A stretch of DNA of 64,000 bases from an uncultured Marinococcus sp. (lineage in GTDB: Bacteria; Bacillota; Bacilli; Bacillales; Marinococcaceae). A program made the position numbers and the translations under genes. Below, piece by piece: positions 36,623 through 45,556 of this stretch (within the stretch, counting starts at the first letter, position 1; the number at the start of each line of letters is the position of its first letter). The notes under the pieces are model-generated. The model worked only from the letters and a program-made list of their open reading frames with translations, was not told where the DNA came from and did not search any database. The stretch lies in contig NZ_CANLSU010000004.1 of the NCBI RefSeq assembly GCF_947493875.1, positions 186,001 to 250,000 of the forward strand. The letters are read 5' to 3'.

Positions 36623-37630
36623 TTATGATTCTTTATTCGCTACTGCTTCGCGTTCGGTGATAGCCTGCTTGGCCGTAATAAGGGAAAGCTTGTACACATC
36701 GTCTATGCTGCACCCTCTTGAGAGATCATTCACCGGCTTATTCAGGCCCTGAAGAATCGGTCCGATAGCATCGTAGCCGCCGAGGCGCTGGGCGATCTTA
36801 TAGCCAAGGTTTCCGGACTCCAGACTTGGGAAGATAAATATATTCGCCTCGCCGCGAAGCGGTGAATCCGGGGCTTTCTTTTGTGCTACCGCCGGCACAA
36901 ACGCAGCATCAAACTGGAACTCTCCGTCAATGACGAGATCCGGGCGGGTTTGTTGGGCGGTTCTTGTCGCTTCGGATACCTTCTGCGTTTCCATGGAAGC
37001 AGCCGAACCCTTTGTAGAGAAGCTGAGCATCGCTACTTTTGGATCGATATCGAATGATTTTGCCGTTTCCGCAGTGGAAATGGCAATTTCTGCTAATTCA
37101 TCAGCACTTGGAGATATATTAATGGCACAATCCGCAAATACGAACTTCTGATCCTCTTTCACCATAATAAATACACCAGACGTTTTTTGGATACCGGGCT
37201 TTGTTTTAATAATTTGAAGCGCCGGCCGCACGGTGTCGCCGGTAGAGTGAGCTGCACCACTGACAAGCCCGTCTGCAAAATCCATATATACAAGCATTGT
37301 GCCGAAGTAATTGACATCCGTCAGCTTTTCTTTGGCCGTCCGCTCTGTCTCTTTCCCTTTTCGGCGGGAGACAAAAGCGGCTACAAGCTCATCCATTTTT
37401 TCATACGTTTTTGGGTTGAAGATAGTAACGTTCTCGAGGGGGACACCTAACCTCTGCGCCCTGGCTTCAATTTCCTGTTCGTCTCCGATAAGAATAGGGA
37501 TAATCACATTTTCTTCCCCGAGACGTGAGGCTGCCTGGACGACACGGTCATCATCGCCTTCCGGCAGTACGATGGAAGGATGTTCTTTTTTCACCTGATC
37601 ATAGATGGACGCGAAAAGATCGCTCAACAA
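36623..37630 (-). CDS. pta: phosphate acetyltransferase
   Basis: Interconverts acetyl-CoA and acetyl phosphate, the overflow route to acetate. The 335-residue length is that of the short Bacillus Pta. Seen motifs include IVLPEGDDDRVVQAASRL at the N-terminus, GLVSGAAHSTGDTVRPALQI near residue 130, and IFPSLESGNLGYKIAQRL near residue 275. Translation starts at TTG 37630 (or 37627) behind AGGAGGAATTTTG. It is divergent from hemQ across 357 bases, as in B. subtilis, where ywfI and pta are neighbours. A cre site would be expected upstream; I could not find a convincing one. Confidence 0.96.
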   Translation of the reverse strand: MLSDLFASIYDQVKKEHPSIVLPEGDDDRVVQAASRLGEENVIIPILIGDEQEIEARAQRLGVPLENVTIFNPKTYEKMDELVAAFVSRRKGKETERTAKEKLTDVNYFGTMLVYMDFADGLVSGAAHSTGDTVRPALQIIKTKPGIQKTSGVFIMVKEDQKFVFADCAINISPSADELAEIAISTAETAKSFDIDPKVAMLSFSTKGSAASMETQKVSEATRTAQQTRPDLVIDGEFQFDAAFVPAVAQKKAPDSPLRGEANIFIFPSLESGNLGYKIAQRLGGYDAIGPILQGLNKPVNDLSRGCSIDDVYKLSLITAKQAITEREAVANKES

Positions 37631-37987
37631 AATTCCTCCTCAAAATATTGTAAACAAGTGTATATCGTGTTGGTTTCATTGTAGTAGTTTTTCCGCGAAT
37701 AAGCGAAGCACCTGCAGAGGGCCTTCGTCTATTCATTGTGAAAATAGCCGCACTGTTTTCATACATTAGCATACTCCTTCTGTCAGGAAAAATAAACCGG
37801 GACGAATAAATTCAATGATTTGTAAATTTTCACACTTTTGCCCCCCTAATTCCTGACGAAGAAGGGATAAACGTTTTTCGACAACGACCATCCACGTTTC
37901 ACAAATTGCTCAATCATATTCGTTTTGGACGCTTGTGTACTGTGGTATAGTGGGCAACGGAAGGTTTAGATGAAGGAGGTAATCATG
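37631..37987. other. divergent pta-hemQ intergenic region
   Basis: About 357 bases without a gene, holding both promoters. On the forward strand an extended -10 (TGGTATAGT at 37942-37950) lies 37 bases before the hemQ start, with TTGGAC 15 bases further upstream. The AT-rich middle (37800-37830) includes TTGTAAATTTTCACAC, a degraded match to a Rex-type site that I do not press. No small ORF with a ribosome binding site was seen. Confidence 0.5.
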
Positions 37988-38737
37988 ATGAGCGAAGCTT
38001 CTAAAACACTGGACGGCTGGTATTGCCTGCATGACTTCCGCCACTTTAACTGGCATGCATGGAAGCAGGTGCCGAGCGAAGAGCGCGACCAGATGGTTAA
38101 CGAATTCCATCGCATGATTGAAGAATTTCAGCAGGTGGAAGAGGCTGAACAGGGCAGCCATGCTTTATACACGATCGTCGGCCAAAAAGCCGATTTTGTT
38201 ATCATGGTGCTCCGTGAAAGCATGAAAGAGATTCACGATATTGAACTTGCTTTCGATAAGTCCGGACTGGCGGCTTACACAACTCCTGCCTACTCCTACG
38301 TTTCCATCGTAGAGCTTGGAAACTATATGCCGCCGGAAGACGGAAGCGATCCTCTCGATAATCCATGGATCCGCGGCCGCATTTACCCTATCCTGCCAAA
38401 ATGGGAGCATTTCTGCTTTTATCCAATGGATAAAAAGCGCGAAGGCGAAGACAACTGGTATTCGCTTCCGATTGATAAACGCCGCGAATTAATGAAAGCA
38501 CATGGCATGACCGGCCGTCAGTACGCCGGAAAGGTAAAACAGATTATCACCGGGTCCACCGGCCTTGATGACTGGGAATGGGGAGTCACTTTATTTGCTC
38601 ACGACGCCCTGCAGTTTAAAAAACTCGTATACGAAATGCGTTTTGACGAAGTCTCTGCCCGTTACGGCGATTTTGGAGCCTTTTATGTTGGAAACATTCT
38701 TGAGCCGGAAAAAATTCAGGCATACTTTTCTGTATAA
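37988..38737 (+). CDS. hemQ: coproheme decarboxylase HemQ (chlorite dismutase-like)
   Basis: Last enzyme of the coproporphyrin-dependent haem pathway of Gram-positive bacteria: it decarboxylates coproheme III to haem b with peroxide. The 249-residue protein has TLDGWYCLHDFRHF at the N-terminus, CFYPMDKKREGEDNWY with the reactive Tyr near residue 145, and MKAHGMTGRQYAGKVKQIIT with the proximal His near 172, all as in B. subtilis YwfI. ATGs at 37985 and 37988 are both possible; the second is 8 bases from AGGAGG. Monocistronic, with a terminator. Confidence 0.96.
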   Translation: MSEASKTLDGWYCLHDFRHFNWHAWKQVPSEERDQMVNEFHRMIEEFQQVEEAEQGSHALYTIVGQKADFVIMVLRESMKEIHDIELAFDKSGLAAYTTPAYSYVSIVELGNYMPPEDGSDPLDNPWIRGRIYPILPKWEHFCFYPMDKKREGEDNWYSLPIDKRRELMKAHGMTGRQYAGKVKQIITGSTGLDDWEWGVTLFAHDALQFKKLVYEMRFDEVSARYGDFGAFYVGNILEPEKIQAYFSV

Positions 38738-38743
38738 TAGAAC

Positions 38744-38782
38744 AAACCGCCAAAGTGAGCATACACTTCGGCGGTTTTTTTA
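38744..38782 (+). terminator. intrinsic terminator of hemQ
   Basis: AAACCGCC-A-AAGTG pairs with CACTT-C-GGCGGTTT, followed by a long T run. Confidence 0.92.
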
Positions 38783-38855
38783 ACTTTAAGCATGGAGCAG
38801 AAACCGTTTATTTCCCAGGAAATACTTCCACTCTCTGCGGAGCTTTAAAAATTTT

Positions 38856-40460
38856 TCAGGCTTTGCTTTGCGTTCTTTCTATTTTTCTCTCTACAATGTC
38901 TTCTACGGAATACGTACGACCATCCATATCTTTATAAATAAGGTTCTCCCGATTAAATTCCGTTGGCGAATGGAGACCGGCCGCCACTGCTAAATTATGC
39001 ATTCCTTCCCGCATGGAAATAATAAAATTGGTAACGCGGTAGGATTTTTCTTCAATATCAAGAGCCTCCTGCCGCTTCGGATCAGTCGTGGCCACCCCAA
39101 CCGGGCACTCGTTTGAATGGCAAACCTGCGCCATGATACAGCCGACGCTGATCATAAATCCTCTCGCCACATGAATCAAATCCGCGCCAAGGGCCAACGC
39201 TGTGACTGCCTTGTTCGGCGTTAACAGCTTCCCTGAGGCAATGATGGTGATTTTGTCTCTAATCCCCGCTTCAAGCAGCGCTTCCTCAAGCATCGGCAGC
39301 GCTGAAAAGAGCGGAAGGGCTACACTGTCCGCCATTTCCTTGTAGGAGGCTCCCGTGCCCCCCTCGCTCCCATCCAGCGTGATAAAATCGGGAAGAATTT
39401 CCGAGGTCCTCAGCTCCTCCGCCAGCTTGAAGGCATGCTGTCTTGAGCCGAGAGTGATTTTTATGCCGACCGGCTTTTCACTCAGCTGCCGCAGCTCTTC
39501 GAGAAAGGCCATCAGCTTTCCAGTGGTTTCAATATCTTTAAACCGGTTCGGGCTGTCTATCGTTTTCCACGGTTCCACATTCCGGACAGCGGCAATTTTT
39601 TCGGTAACCTTAGCTCCGTCCACGTGTCCGCCCCGCTGCTTAGCTCCCTGAGCCAGCTTGATCTCTACAGCTTTCACCTGGTCGTAAGCTGCCTGTTCCT
39701 GAAACAGCTGCCGATTAAAATTACCGGCGCGGTCTCTTGCCCCGAACAGTCCCGGACCGATCTGCCACATAATGTCCGCTCCGCCCTTCAGATGGTAGTC
39801 CGACAGTCCACCTTCCCCTGTGTTCATCCAAGAGCCGGTAGCCCGGGCATTTCCCATGGACAATGCTTCAATCGCCCGGTCTCCGAGCGACCCATAGCTC
39901 ATGCCTGACTGGCCGATAAGCCCCTTCACGCGGAAGGGATGCCTGACGCCGCTATGTTTTCCAAGCGTAATTATGTCCTGCTCATCAAGCAGAAACGGAT
40001 CGAACGATTCCTCCACCCGGTGCTCCTGCCTTGTAAACAGCCGTTCGTTGTCGATTTCGTATACTTTGGACGGAATAGCTTCCGCCTTCCGGTCCCGGCG
40101 CAGATCCTCTTCAAGCGTCGGATACATGTCGTTTACGATATAATAGCCATTCGTATTAAAGTCCTCTTTCGACCCGTAGCCAAGCATACGTGTTTTATAT
40201 TTTCCGGCTTTTACTGTAGAAATGAACTGCTCTCTTGAAAAGGGTTTTCCCTCAAGATCGTTGTTAAACAAATACTGACGAAATTCCGGCCCCGTTTTTT
40301 CAATTAAATAACGCATTCTCCCGAGAACCGGGAAGTTTTTTAAAATAGCGTGCTGCCGCTGACTGCGGTCCTTAACATACATCCAGAGCACCAGTCCCGC
40401 CGGCACTAAAACGATAAAAGCAATTAACAGCCCCAATAGAACAATAATAGCTGTTTCCAT
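38856..40460 (-). CDS. membrane-anchored FMN-binding glutamate synthase family protein
   Basis: A 534-residue protein with one N-terminal TM helix (about residues 4-30) followed by a domain like the FMN/Fe-S synthase domain of glutamate synthase. It has GLIGQSGMSYGSLGDRAIEA, GGHVDGAKVTEKIAAVR, TLDGSEGGTGAS near residue 340, and a Cys cluster CIMAQVCHSNECPVG near residue 425 that fits a 3Fe-4S site. The glutaminase domain is absent, so it is not a complete GltB. Physiological substrate is unknown. ATG at 40460 follows GGGAGGAGG. It lies 36 bases downstream of kynU on the same strand. Confidence 0.88.
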   Translation of the reverse strand: METAIIVLLGLLIAFIVLVPAGLVLWMYVKDRSQRQHAILKNFPVLGRMRYLIEKTGPEFRQYLFNNDLEGKPFSREQFISTVKAGKYKTRMLGYGSKEDFNTNGYYIVNDMYPTLEEDLRRDRKAEAIPSKVYEIDNERLFTRQEHRVEESFDPFLLDEQDIITLGKHSGVRHPFRVKGLIGQSGMSYGSLGDRAIEALSMGNARATGSWMNTGEGGLSDYHLKGGADIMWQIGPGLFGARDRAGNFNRQLFQEQAAYDQVKAVEIKLAQGAKQRGGHVDGAKVTEKIAAVRNVEPWKTIDSPNRFKDIETTGKLMAFLEELRQLSEKPVGIKITLGSRQHAFKLAEELRTSEILPDFITLDGSEGGTGASYKEMADSVALPLFSALPMLEEALLEAGIRDKITIIASGKLLTPNKAVTALALGADLIHVARGFMISVGCIMAQVCHSNECPVGVATTDPKRQEALDIEEKSYRVTNFIISMREGMHNLAVAAGLHSPTEFNRENLIYKDMDGRTYSVEDIVERKIERTQSKA

Positions 40461-40496
40461 TTCCGGACCTCCTCCCTTCACTTCCTCTGATCTTTG

Positions 40497-41768
40497 TCAG
40501 GCAATTGTCCCGCGTTCATTTGAAAACTGCAGGTACTCTTCATTATCTATGATTCTTTTCAGCGTCTCTACTGCCATCCGGACTTCTTCATACGTATTGT
40601 ACAACGCCACCGGCGCAATCCGGATGTAGGCCGGCGCCCGGAAATCAGGCACGATGCCCTCCGCTTTCAACGCATTACAGATGCCGGCGGCATATTCATG
40701 CTTAAGAAGCACATGCCCGCCTCTTGCAGCCGGGTCTCTCGGACTTACCACCTTCAGGCCGCTGCCAATACCAGCGTCGATCAAATCGATCATATATCCG
40801 GTTAACCGCAGAGACTTCGCCCGTATTCGTTCAATTCCTGCTTCCCCGAACATTTCCAGCGAACCGATCAGTGGAGCCATACTCAGTACATGCGGAGTCC
40901 CGATTTCGTAGGCCCCGGCTGATTCCTCCGGCTCGAGGGTGTGCTTCATATCAAACTGCACGGCTTTTTTTGAACTGAACCACCCCGCAAGCCCCGGCGA
41001 TTCCCCGAAATGCTTTTCATGGACATAGAGCCCAGCAACAGCACCCGGTCCTCCGTTCAAATGCTTATAATTGCACCAAACAGCAAAATCAACGCCCCAC
41101 TCGTGAAGCTCATGTGGTACAGATCCGACCGAGTGACAAAGATCGAGGCCGACCATAATGCCACGGGCGTGTGCCTCTTTCGTTAACCGCTCCATATCGA
41201 GCACCTGGCCGCTGCGGTACAATACGCCCGGAAGAAACAATAGAGCCGTATCGTCACTCATTCTTTCAATAATCTCCTCTTCATCAAGCATTCCGTCCCG
41301 GCTCGGCACCAGAGCCAGTGCCTCTTCCCCCAGCCCCTGCAGATCCAGCTGGCTTTTTAATGCATAAATATCGGTAGGAAAAGCCGCATCATCCGCAAGT
41401 ATTTTGTACCTTTTAGCAGTAGGCTGATAAAAGGTAGCAAGCATCTGGTGAATGTTTACGGTTGTCGAACCAGTGACAATCACCTCTGTCTCTTTAGCCC
41501 CTAGCAGCGGAGCCGAGGCTTGAGCCAGCTTTTCCGAGAGGTAGTACCAGGGATGGCTTCCGTTTGTCCATCCCTCAATACCCAGCTGTTTCCACATATC
41601 CATGATTTCCTGTACGCTTTTTTCCGCCCGCTCCGACAGCAGTCCGAGCGAATTTCCATCCAAATAAATCGTCTCTCCCATGTAGAATTCCCGGCGGTAC
41701 TTTTGGAGTTCATCACCTTCATCCAGTTTTTTCGCGTAAGTCTTTGTATGTATGTTTTCTATATTCAT
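40497..41768 (-). CDS. kynU: kynureninase
   Basis: PLP enzyme that cleaves L-kynurenine to anthranilate and alanine (or 3-hydroxykynurenine to 3-hydroxyanthranilate). The 423-residue protein has [12 protein letters not shown] at the N-terminus, [19 protein letters not shown] near residue 205, and the PLP lysine in [19 protein letters not shown] near residue 235. ATG at 41768 follows GAAGGGAC. No tryptophan dioxygenase (kynA) or kynurenine formamidase (kynB) lies in the window, so the rest of the pathway, if present, is elsewhere. The downstream gene is a glutamate-synthase-like flavoprotein, an unusual partner. Confidence 0.95.
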   Translation of the reverse strand: MNIENIHTKTYAKKLDEGDELQKYRREFYMGETIYLDGNSLGLLSERAEKSVQEIMDMWKQLGIEGWTNGSHPWYYLSEKLAQASAPLLGAKETEVIVTGSTTVNIHQMLATFYQPTAKRYKILADDAAFPTDIYALKSQLDLQGLGEEALALVPSRDGMLDEEEIIERMSDDTALLFLPGVLYRSGQVLDMERLTKEAHARGIMVGLDLCHSVGSVPHELHEWGVDFAVWCNYKHLNGGPGAVAGLYVHEKHFGESPGLAGWFSSKKAVQFDMKHTLEPEESAGAYEIGTPHVLSMAPLIGSLEMFGEAGIERIRAKSLRLTGYMIDLIDAGIGSGLKVVSPRDPAARGGHVLLKHEYAAGICNALKAEGIVPDFRAPAYIRIAPVALYNTYEEVRMAVETLKRIIDNEEYLQFSNERGTIA

Positions 41769-41905
41769 AGCGTCCCTTCTTTTTATGTAAATGTTATTTT
41801 TCGCCTATATTTTATATATGATTCCCCCGGCAGCTGAAACATTAACTGCTCTTTGCACCATTGTAACAGAAATATTCTGCCCCTCATTTTGTCAAAGCCA
41901 CCGGG

Positions 41906-41934
41906 TTGCTATTTTTACAGTTACAGCTTATAAT
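41906..41934 (+). promoter_or_regulatory. sigma-A promoter upstream of the UPF0126 gene
   Basis: TTGCTA, 17-base spacer, perfect TATAAT at 41929-41934. The transcript would start near 41941, about 85 bases before the ATG, and runs straight into the hairpin at 41963. Confidence 0.65.
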
Positions 41935-41962
41935 CATTCTCGGACTATAAGTGTACACACCG

Positions 41963-41988
41963 TCGCTGCCCTTCCGGCAGCGATTTTT
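41963..41988 (+). terminator. leader hairpin with T tract (possible attenuator)
   Basis: TCGCTGCC and GGCAGCGA pair across CTTCC, followed by TTTTT. It lies about 22 bases after the predicted transcription start and 36 bases before the next ATG, i.e. inside the leader of the gene it precedes. No gene on this strand ends upstream of it for 3 kb. Confidence 0.65.
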
Positions 41989-42024
41989 GTATGAAGACGT
42001 ATTAACCGGGAAAGGGGGAGCAGT

Positions 42025-42630
42025 ATGACCTGGGATATGCTGACAGTGATAGGCACCATCGCGTTTTCCATCAGTGGGGCAATTGTCGCTATGGAAGAAG
42101 ACCTTGATATCTTTGGAGTTTTGTTTTTAGGATTTATCACAGCGTTTGGAGGAGGAGCGATTCGAAACATTCTGATCGGTGTCCCGGTATCGGAGCTGTG
42201 GAGCCAGGGGCTCTTTTTCCAGGTTTCCTTCTTTTCTATTCTGTTGTTTGTACTGTTTCCAAATATTTTAATGAAGCACTGGCACAGCTGGGGATCCTTT
42301 TTTGACGCTATCGGCCTTGCTTCCTTTGCGATGCAGGGGGCCCTGTTTGCAGTAGAAATGGGACACCCGCTCAGCGCTGTCATCGTGGCAGCAGTACTCA
42401 CAGGAAGTGGCGGCGGATTGATCCGTGACGTGCTGGCCAACCGAAAACCGATGGTGCTTCACTCGGAGGTCTACGCCTTGTGGGCGCTGGTCGGCGGCTT
42501 ATTTATCGGTATGGGCTGGGTTACCGGCGGATTTGGCCTGTTTTTGTTATTCGTTTTGCTCGTTTCCGGCCGGGTATGCTCCTACCGCTTTCAATGGAAG
42601 CTCCCCCACCGTACAATTCCATCTATGTAA
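42025..42630 (+). CDS. UPF0126 / bacterial TRIC-type channel family protein
   Basis: A 201-residue membrane protein built from two related three-helix units. First unit: IGTIAFSISGAIVAMEEDLD and FGGGAIRNILIGVPV. Second unit: FAMQGALFAVEMGHPLSAVI and GSGGGLIRDVLANRKPMVL. The paired GGG-x-R-(N/D)-(I/V)-L motifs mark the family (pfam UPF0126), whose members are related to trimeric intracellular cation channels. The exact ion is not settled for bacterial members. ATG at 42025 follows AAAGGGGGAGC. A strong terminator follows. Preceded by a leader hairpin. Confidence 0.9.
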   Translation: MTWDMLTVIGTIAFSISGAIVAMEEDLDIFGVLFLGFITAFGGGAIRNILIGVPVSELWSQGLFFQVSFFSILLFVLFPNILMKHWHSWGSFFDAIGLASFAMQGALFAVEMGHPLSAVIVAAVLTGSGGGLIRDVLANRKPMVLHSEVYALWALVGGLFIGMGWVTGGFGLFLLFVLLVSGRVCSYRFQWKLPHRTIPSM

Positions 42631-42636
42631 AGCTCT

Positions 42637-42662
42637 CCCGCCGGTCTCCGGCGGGCTTTTTT
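42637..42662 (+). terminator. intrinsic terminator of the UPF0126 gene
   Basis: CCCGCCGG and CCGGCGGG pair across TCT, then C plus a T run. It abuts the stop of the convergent ynfA-like gene. Confidence 0.92.
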
Positions 42663-42990
42663 ATGCTCCGCGGGGCGCCCACAGCATAATACTTACGCCG
42701 ACAATACAAAAAGCAGCCCCGACCCAATCGTATGTGTCCGGTCGCCAGCCATCGACCCACCAGCCCCAGAGCAGGGACATAATAATAAATATACCTCCAT
42801 ATGCTGCGTAAACTCTTCCAAACGCCGGAAACACCTGAAAAGCCGCAATGACCCCGTACATTACAAGCCCTGCTGCTCCGAACAGGCCGTAATAGACCGG
42901 GCGCGACTCTCTTATCCACTGCCACACCAGATAGCCGCCGCCAATTTCCATGATTCCTGCCAGTATAAATAAAAGAATGCCTGTAAGCAT
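42661..42990 (-). CDS. YnfA family small membrane protein
   Basis: A 109-residue, four-TM protein of the UPF0060/YnfA family, structurally akin to small multidrug resistance transporters. Typical are [18 protein letters not shown] near residue 9, [20 protein letters not shown] near residue 58 and [20 protein letters not shown]. The frame is open to 43020, but ATG 42990 follows GGAGGAGG. Transport function has been suggested for family members; no substrate is claimed here. Monocistronic. Confidence 0.9.
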   Translation of the reverse strand: MLTGILLFILAGIMEIGGGYLVWQWIRESRPVYYGLFGAAGLVMYGVIAAFQVFPAFGRVYAAYGGIFIIMSLLWGWWVDGWRPDTYDWVGAAFCIVGVSIMLWAPRGA

Positions 42991-43061
42991 ATAAACCTCC
43001 TCCTTCTCCCGCTTTAACATACTGTAGAGATATTTTAAAAAAATGCACCGTAAAATTATGT

Positions 43062-43090
43062 AAAAAAAGACTGCTTTTCCGTGAGCAGCC
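43062..43090 (-). terminator. intrinsic terminator of the khtTU operon
   Basis: Reverse strand: GGCTGCT, 8-base loop, AAGCAGTC, then seven T. Confidence 0.85.
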
Positions 43091-43104
43091 CTTAAAGCTT
43101 CATT

Positions 43105-44262
43105 CTATACTGGTTTTTTTCCTCTTTTCTTTCCATAAATGCTTGAGGCAAGCTCTGGTGCTTTCTGGAACAAATATACCCCCACCAGAGCCGAGAGAAG
43201 AATAAAGATACTGCTGAAGGTCCGCAGCGTACCTGTAGCAAGTGCCGCGACAATAATGGAGAACTCCCCGCGCTGGGTTAAAGATAAGCCTGCACGCAGC
43301 GCTACTTTGGATGACAGGCCGTACAGCTTTCCGCCCGCAAATCCGACGAGGATTTTCGCAGCCACTGACCAGAAAAGCAGCACGAGAAGCATCGGAATCA
43401 TCGGCACTCCTTCCCCGACCTCAATGGTAGTGCCGAAATAAACAAAAAACATTGGGAGCAGCAGATCCCGAAAGCGCACGACCAGTCCTTCGAGTACATC
43501 GCTTCGTTTCACTTCAGCCAGGATAATTCCAGCCAGAAACGCGCCAAGCACCTCGGATAAATTCAGGTACAAAGCAATACCGCCGTACGTAAGCGCAATA
43601 CCAAAAACGAAAAGAAGAAAAAAATCTTCATCCATATAGCGGTCCACAAATGAACGCAATTTTCGGAAAACAAATATACCAAGCAGGACCGCTCCTGCGA
43701 CCAGTATAATAATTTGAACGAAGGTCCATCCGAGCATGCCTACAGTAACTCCACTCCCTACAGTCATGCTGACAAGCAATGCCACAAGTACCGGGGCGAA
43801 TAAATCCTCGAAAATGAGAAGACCGAGTATGAATTCGGACTCGGGATTGACCATCCGCTTTGAATTCTCAAGCATTTTGGCTGTGATCGAGGAGCTTGTA
43901 GCATAGGCGACACCGCCTATGATTAGGGCTTCGAGCCACCCAAGCCCAAACGCCAGCGTTATACCTACGGTAACCCCGAAGCTGAGTATAATATCCAGAA
44001 TCCCGGCCCGGAAAACCTTCGTTGCGACAAGGATAAGCTGCCGGACCGGAAACTCCATTCCCAGCATAAAAAACAGCAGGACAATACCAATTTCACCAGC
44101 AAAATACAGCAGGTGAGAATCTGCCAGCCAGCTGCTGACGACAATTCCAATTAATAGATAGATGATGACATCGGGGAACCGCATTTTAAAAGAGATCCAT
44201 CCCCCGATAAAAAGTACGAGCAGCATCAATCCCGCAGCAAGCAGATCAGGCATTTCCGGCAT
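43105..44262 (-). CDS. khtU: monovalent cation:proton antiporter KhtU (CPA2 family)
   Basis: A 385-residue membrane antiporter with about 12 TM helices. Visible CPA2 features are LLFFMLGMEFPVRQLIL near residue 58, GGVAYATSSSITAKML near 118, GLLIFEDLFAPVLVALLV near 145 with the conserved Glu-Asp, and LTQRGEFSIIVAAL near 335. It lies 5 bases downstream of khtT, the arrangement of the B. subtilis KhtTU K+/H+ antiporter; khtS is absent. It lacks its own large C-terminal RCK domain, consistent with regulation by the separate KhtT protein. K+ specificity is inferred from this context. Confidence 0.9.
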   Translation of the reverse strand: MPEMPDLLAAGLMLLVLFIGGWISFKMRFPDVIIYLLIGIVVSSWLADSHLLYFAGEIGIVLLFFMLGMEFPVRQLILVATKVFRAGILDIILSFGVTVGITLAFGLGWLEALIIGGVAYATSSSITAKMLENSKRMVNPESEFILGLLIFEDLFAPVLVALLVSMTVGSGVTVGMLGWTFVQIIILVAGAVLLGIFVFRKLRSFVDRYMDEDFFLLFVFGIALTYGGIALYLNLSEVLGAFLAGIILAEVKRSDVLEGLVVRFRDLLLPMFFVYFGTTIEVGEGVPMIPMLLVLLFWSVAAKILVGFAGGKLYGLSSKVALRAGLSLTQRGEFSIIVAALATGTLRTFSSIFILLSALVGVYLFQKAPELASSIYGKKRGKKPV

Positions 44263-44267
44263 AAGAA

Positions 44268-44765
44268 TTATCCTTTCGCCTTACAAACTTCTTCAAAGCG
44301 CCCAATAATATCTTTTTTTCCGACAACGAGCAGGGTGTCCCCGGCCTGAATAATAAAATCATCCTCCGGCTTCGGAAGGATATCTTTATCCCTCATAATG
44401 CCGACAATAGAAACTCCTTCCGGTATCGACGTCTGGGCTTCTTCCACTGAGCGTGCATCCATTGGAGAGCCTTTTTTTACTTTTATCCAGTCAACAAGCA
44501 TTTTCTTTCTTAACAGGCGGAAACGCTCAAAGCTTTCTTCATCCACCGGTTCATCATGAATACCAAGCAGACGGGCTCCCAGCTCCTTCGCTTCATCGGA
44601 TGTGAATATAGTTGAAAAAAGCGCTTCGTCATCGTCCTCGTCTTCCACAAAATAAATCTCTCTTTTACCGCTGTGGTGTATGATCATGACCGTCGTAATG
44701 CCGTCCCGGTTTTCAAACGATACCCGTTTTCCTACCCCCGGCAGGTCATGTTCCCTGATTCTCAT
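44268..44765 (-). CDS. khtT: antiporter regulatory subunit KhtT (TrkA-C/RCK_C domain)
   Basis: A 165-residue soluble protein. The N-terminal half (MRIREHDLPGVGKRVSFENR) is a KhtT-specific domain; the C-terminal half is an RCK_C ligand-binding domain (GVSIVGIMRDKDILPKPEDDFIIQAGDTLLVVG). In B. subtilis KhtT binds c-di-AMP and gates KhtU; the same role is inferred here. Operon with khtU, 5 bases apart. ATG at 44765 with AGGAGG upstream. It starts 28 bases after the stop of an FMN-reductase gene, so a three-gene transcript is possible. Confidence 0.92.
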   Translation of the reverse strand: MRIREHDLPGVGKRVSFENRDGITTVMIIHHSGKREIYFVEDEDDDEALFSTIFTSDEAKELGARLLGIHDEPVDEESFERFRLLRKKMLVDWIKVKKGSPMDARSVEEAQTSIPEGVSIVGIMRDKDILPKPEDDFIIQAGDTLLVVGKKDIIGRFEEVCKAKG

Positions 44766-44793
44766 CTGTCATTCCTCCTGTGAGCCTTTTCTT

Positions 44794-45345
44794 TTATCCG
44801 TCAAAACGGTGCATCCAGCTATTAAACGCCTGCACAAACTGTTTTACGTGCCGCGTAGTTTTTTCATCCTCCAGTGTATCGAGCTCTTTGTTCATTTTTC
44901 CCGCCACCCCGGCCACCAGCATTTTCGGCCCGGGCATTACATAGGCTTCAGCGGCTGTAAGAGTCTGCCGGACCTGATACTGGGATAAAGCTGTGCCGCC
45001 GCCCCCGGGCGTCGCTCCGGCAAGCGCGAAAGCACGGTGGGTCAGGGCGGAATGGGCGGGCGGGCTCGACGCCCAGTCCAGGGCATTCTTTACAACACCC
45101 GGCATGCCATTATTATATTCGGGAGTCACGATAATAACCCCGTCCGCACGCATCATTGCACGCTTCAATTCTACCACGGCTTCCGGGGCTCCTGCTTCTT
45201 CTACATCGGCATGATAAAGTGGAATTTGATGCAAAAATGCTTCTTCCACCTCCCAATGCTCCGGAAATTCTGCCTTCATTACATCCAGCAGCTTCCGGTT
45301 ATAGGATTCCTTCCGAAGGCTCCCGCATATTACCGTTACGTTCAT
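44794..45345 (-). CDS. NADPH-dependent FMN reductase-like flavoprotein
   Basis: A 183-residue flavodoxin-fold oxidoreductase. ICGSLRKESYNRKLL at the N-terminus is the FMN phosphate loop, VTPEYNNGMPGVVKNALDW near residue 72 is the family signature, and LAGATPGGGGTALSQYQVR follows. Two starts are possible: ATG 45345 (GAGGAA at 5 bases) and ATG 45360; I chose the one that begins directly before the first strand. Typical activities are FMN, quinone, azo-dye or chromate reduction. Same strand as khtTU. Confidence 0.88.
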   Translation of the reverse strand: MNVTVICGSLRKESYNRKLLDVMKAEFPEHWEVEEAFLHQIPLYHADVEEAGAPEAVVELKRAMMRADGVIIVTPEYNNGMPGVVKNALDWASSPPAHSALTHRAFALAGATPGGGGTALSQYQVRQTLTAAEAYVMPGPKMLVAGVAGKMNKELDTLEDEKTTRHVKQFVQAFNSWMHRFDG

Positions 45346-45556
45346 CTGTTCCTCTGTCATAAGCTTCACCGCCTTTACGTTCATCCTCTAGCCTCATTAT
45401 ACATTTTTTCTGCTCTTTTACCCTAGCAATCATACTTTTTTCTAAAGGTATTAAATCGTATTTTGACTTCTATCTGCATTTATATTAGCATATGATTATA
45501 TAATAAAATTAGGAAGAACGGATGCCGCATGTTTTCGGCCCGGCCTGGAGGTATGT

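Noticed and set aside
37815-37832. TTGTAAATTTTCACAC in the pta-hemQ region as a Rex site.
   Set aside because: Two bases short of the TTGTGA-N6-TCACAA spacing and one arm degraded.
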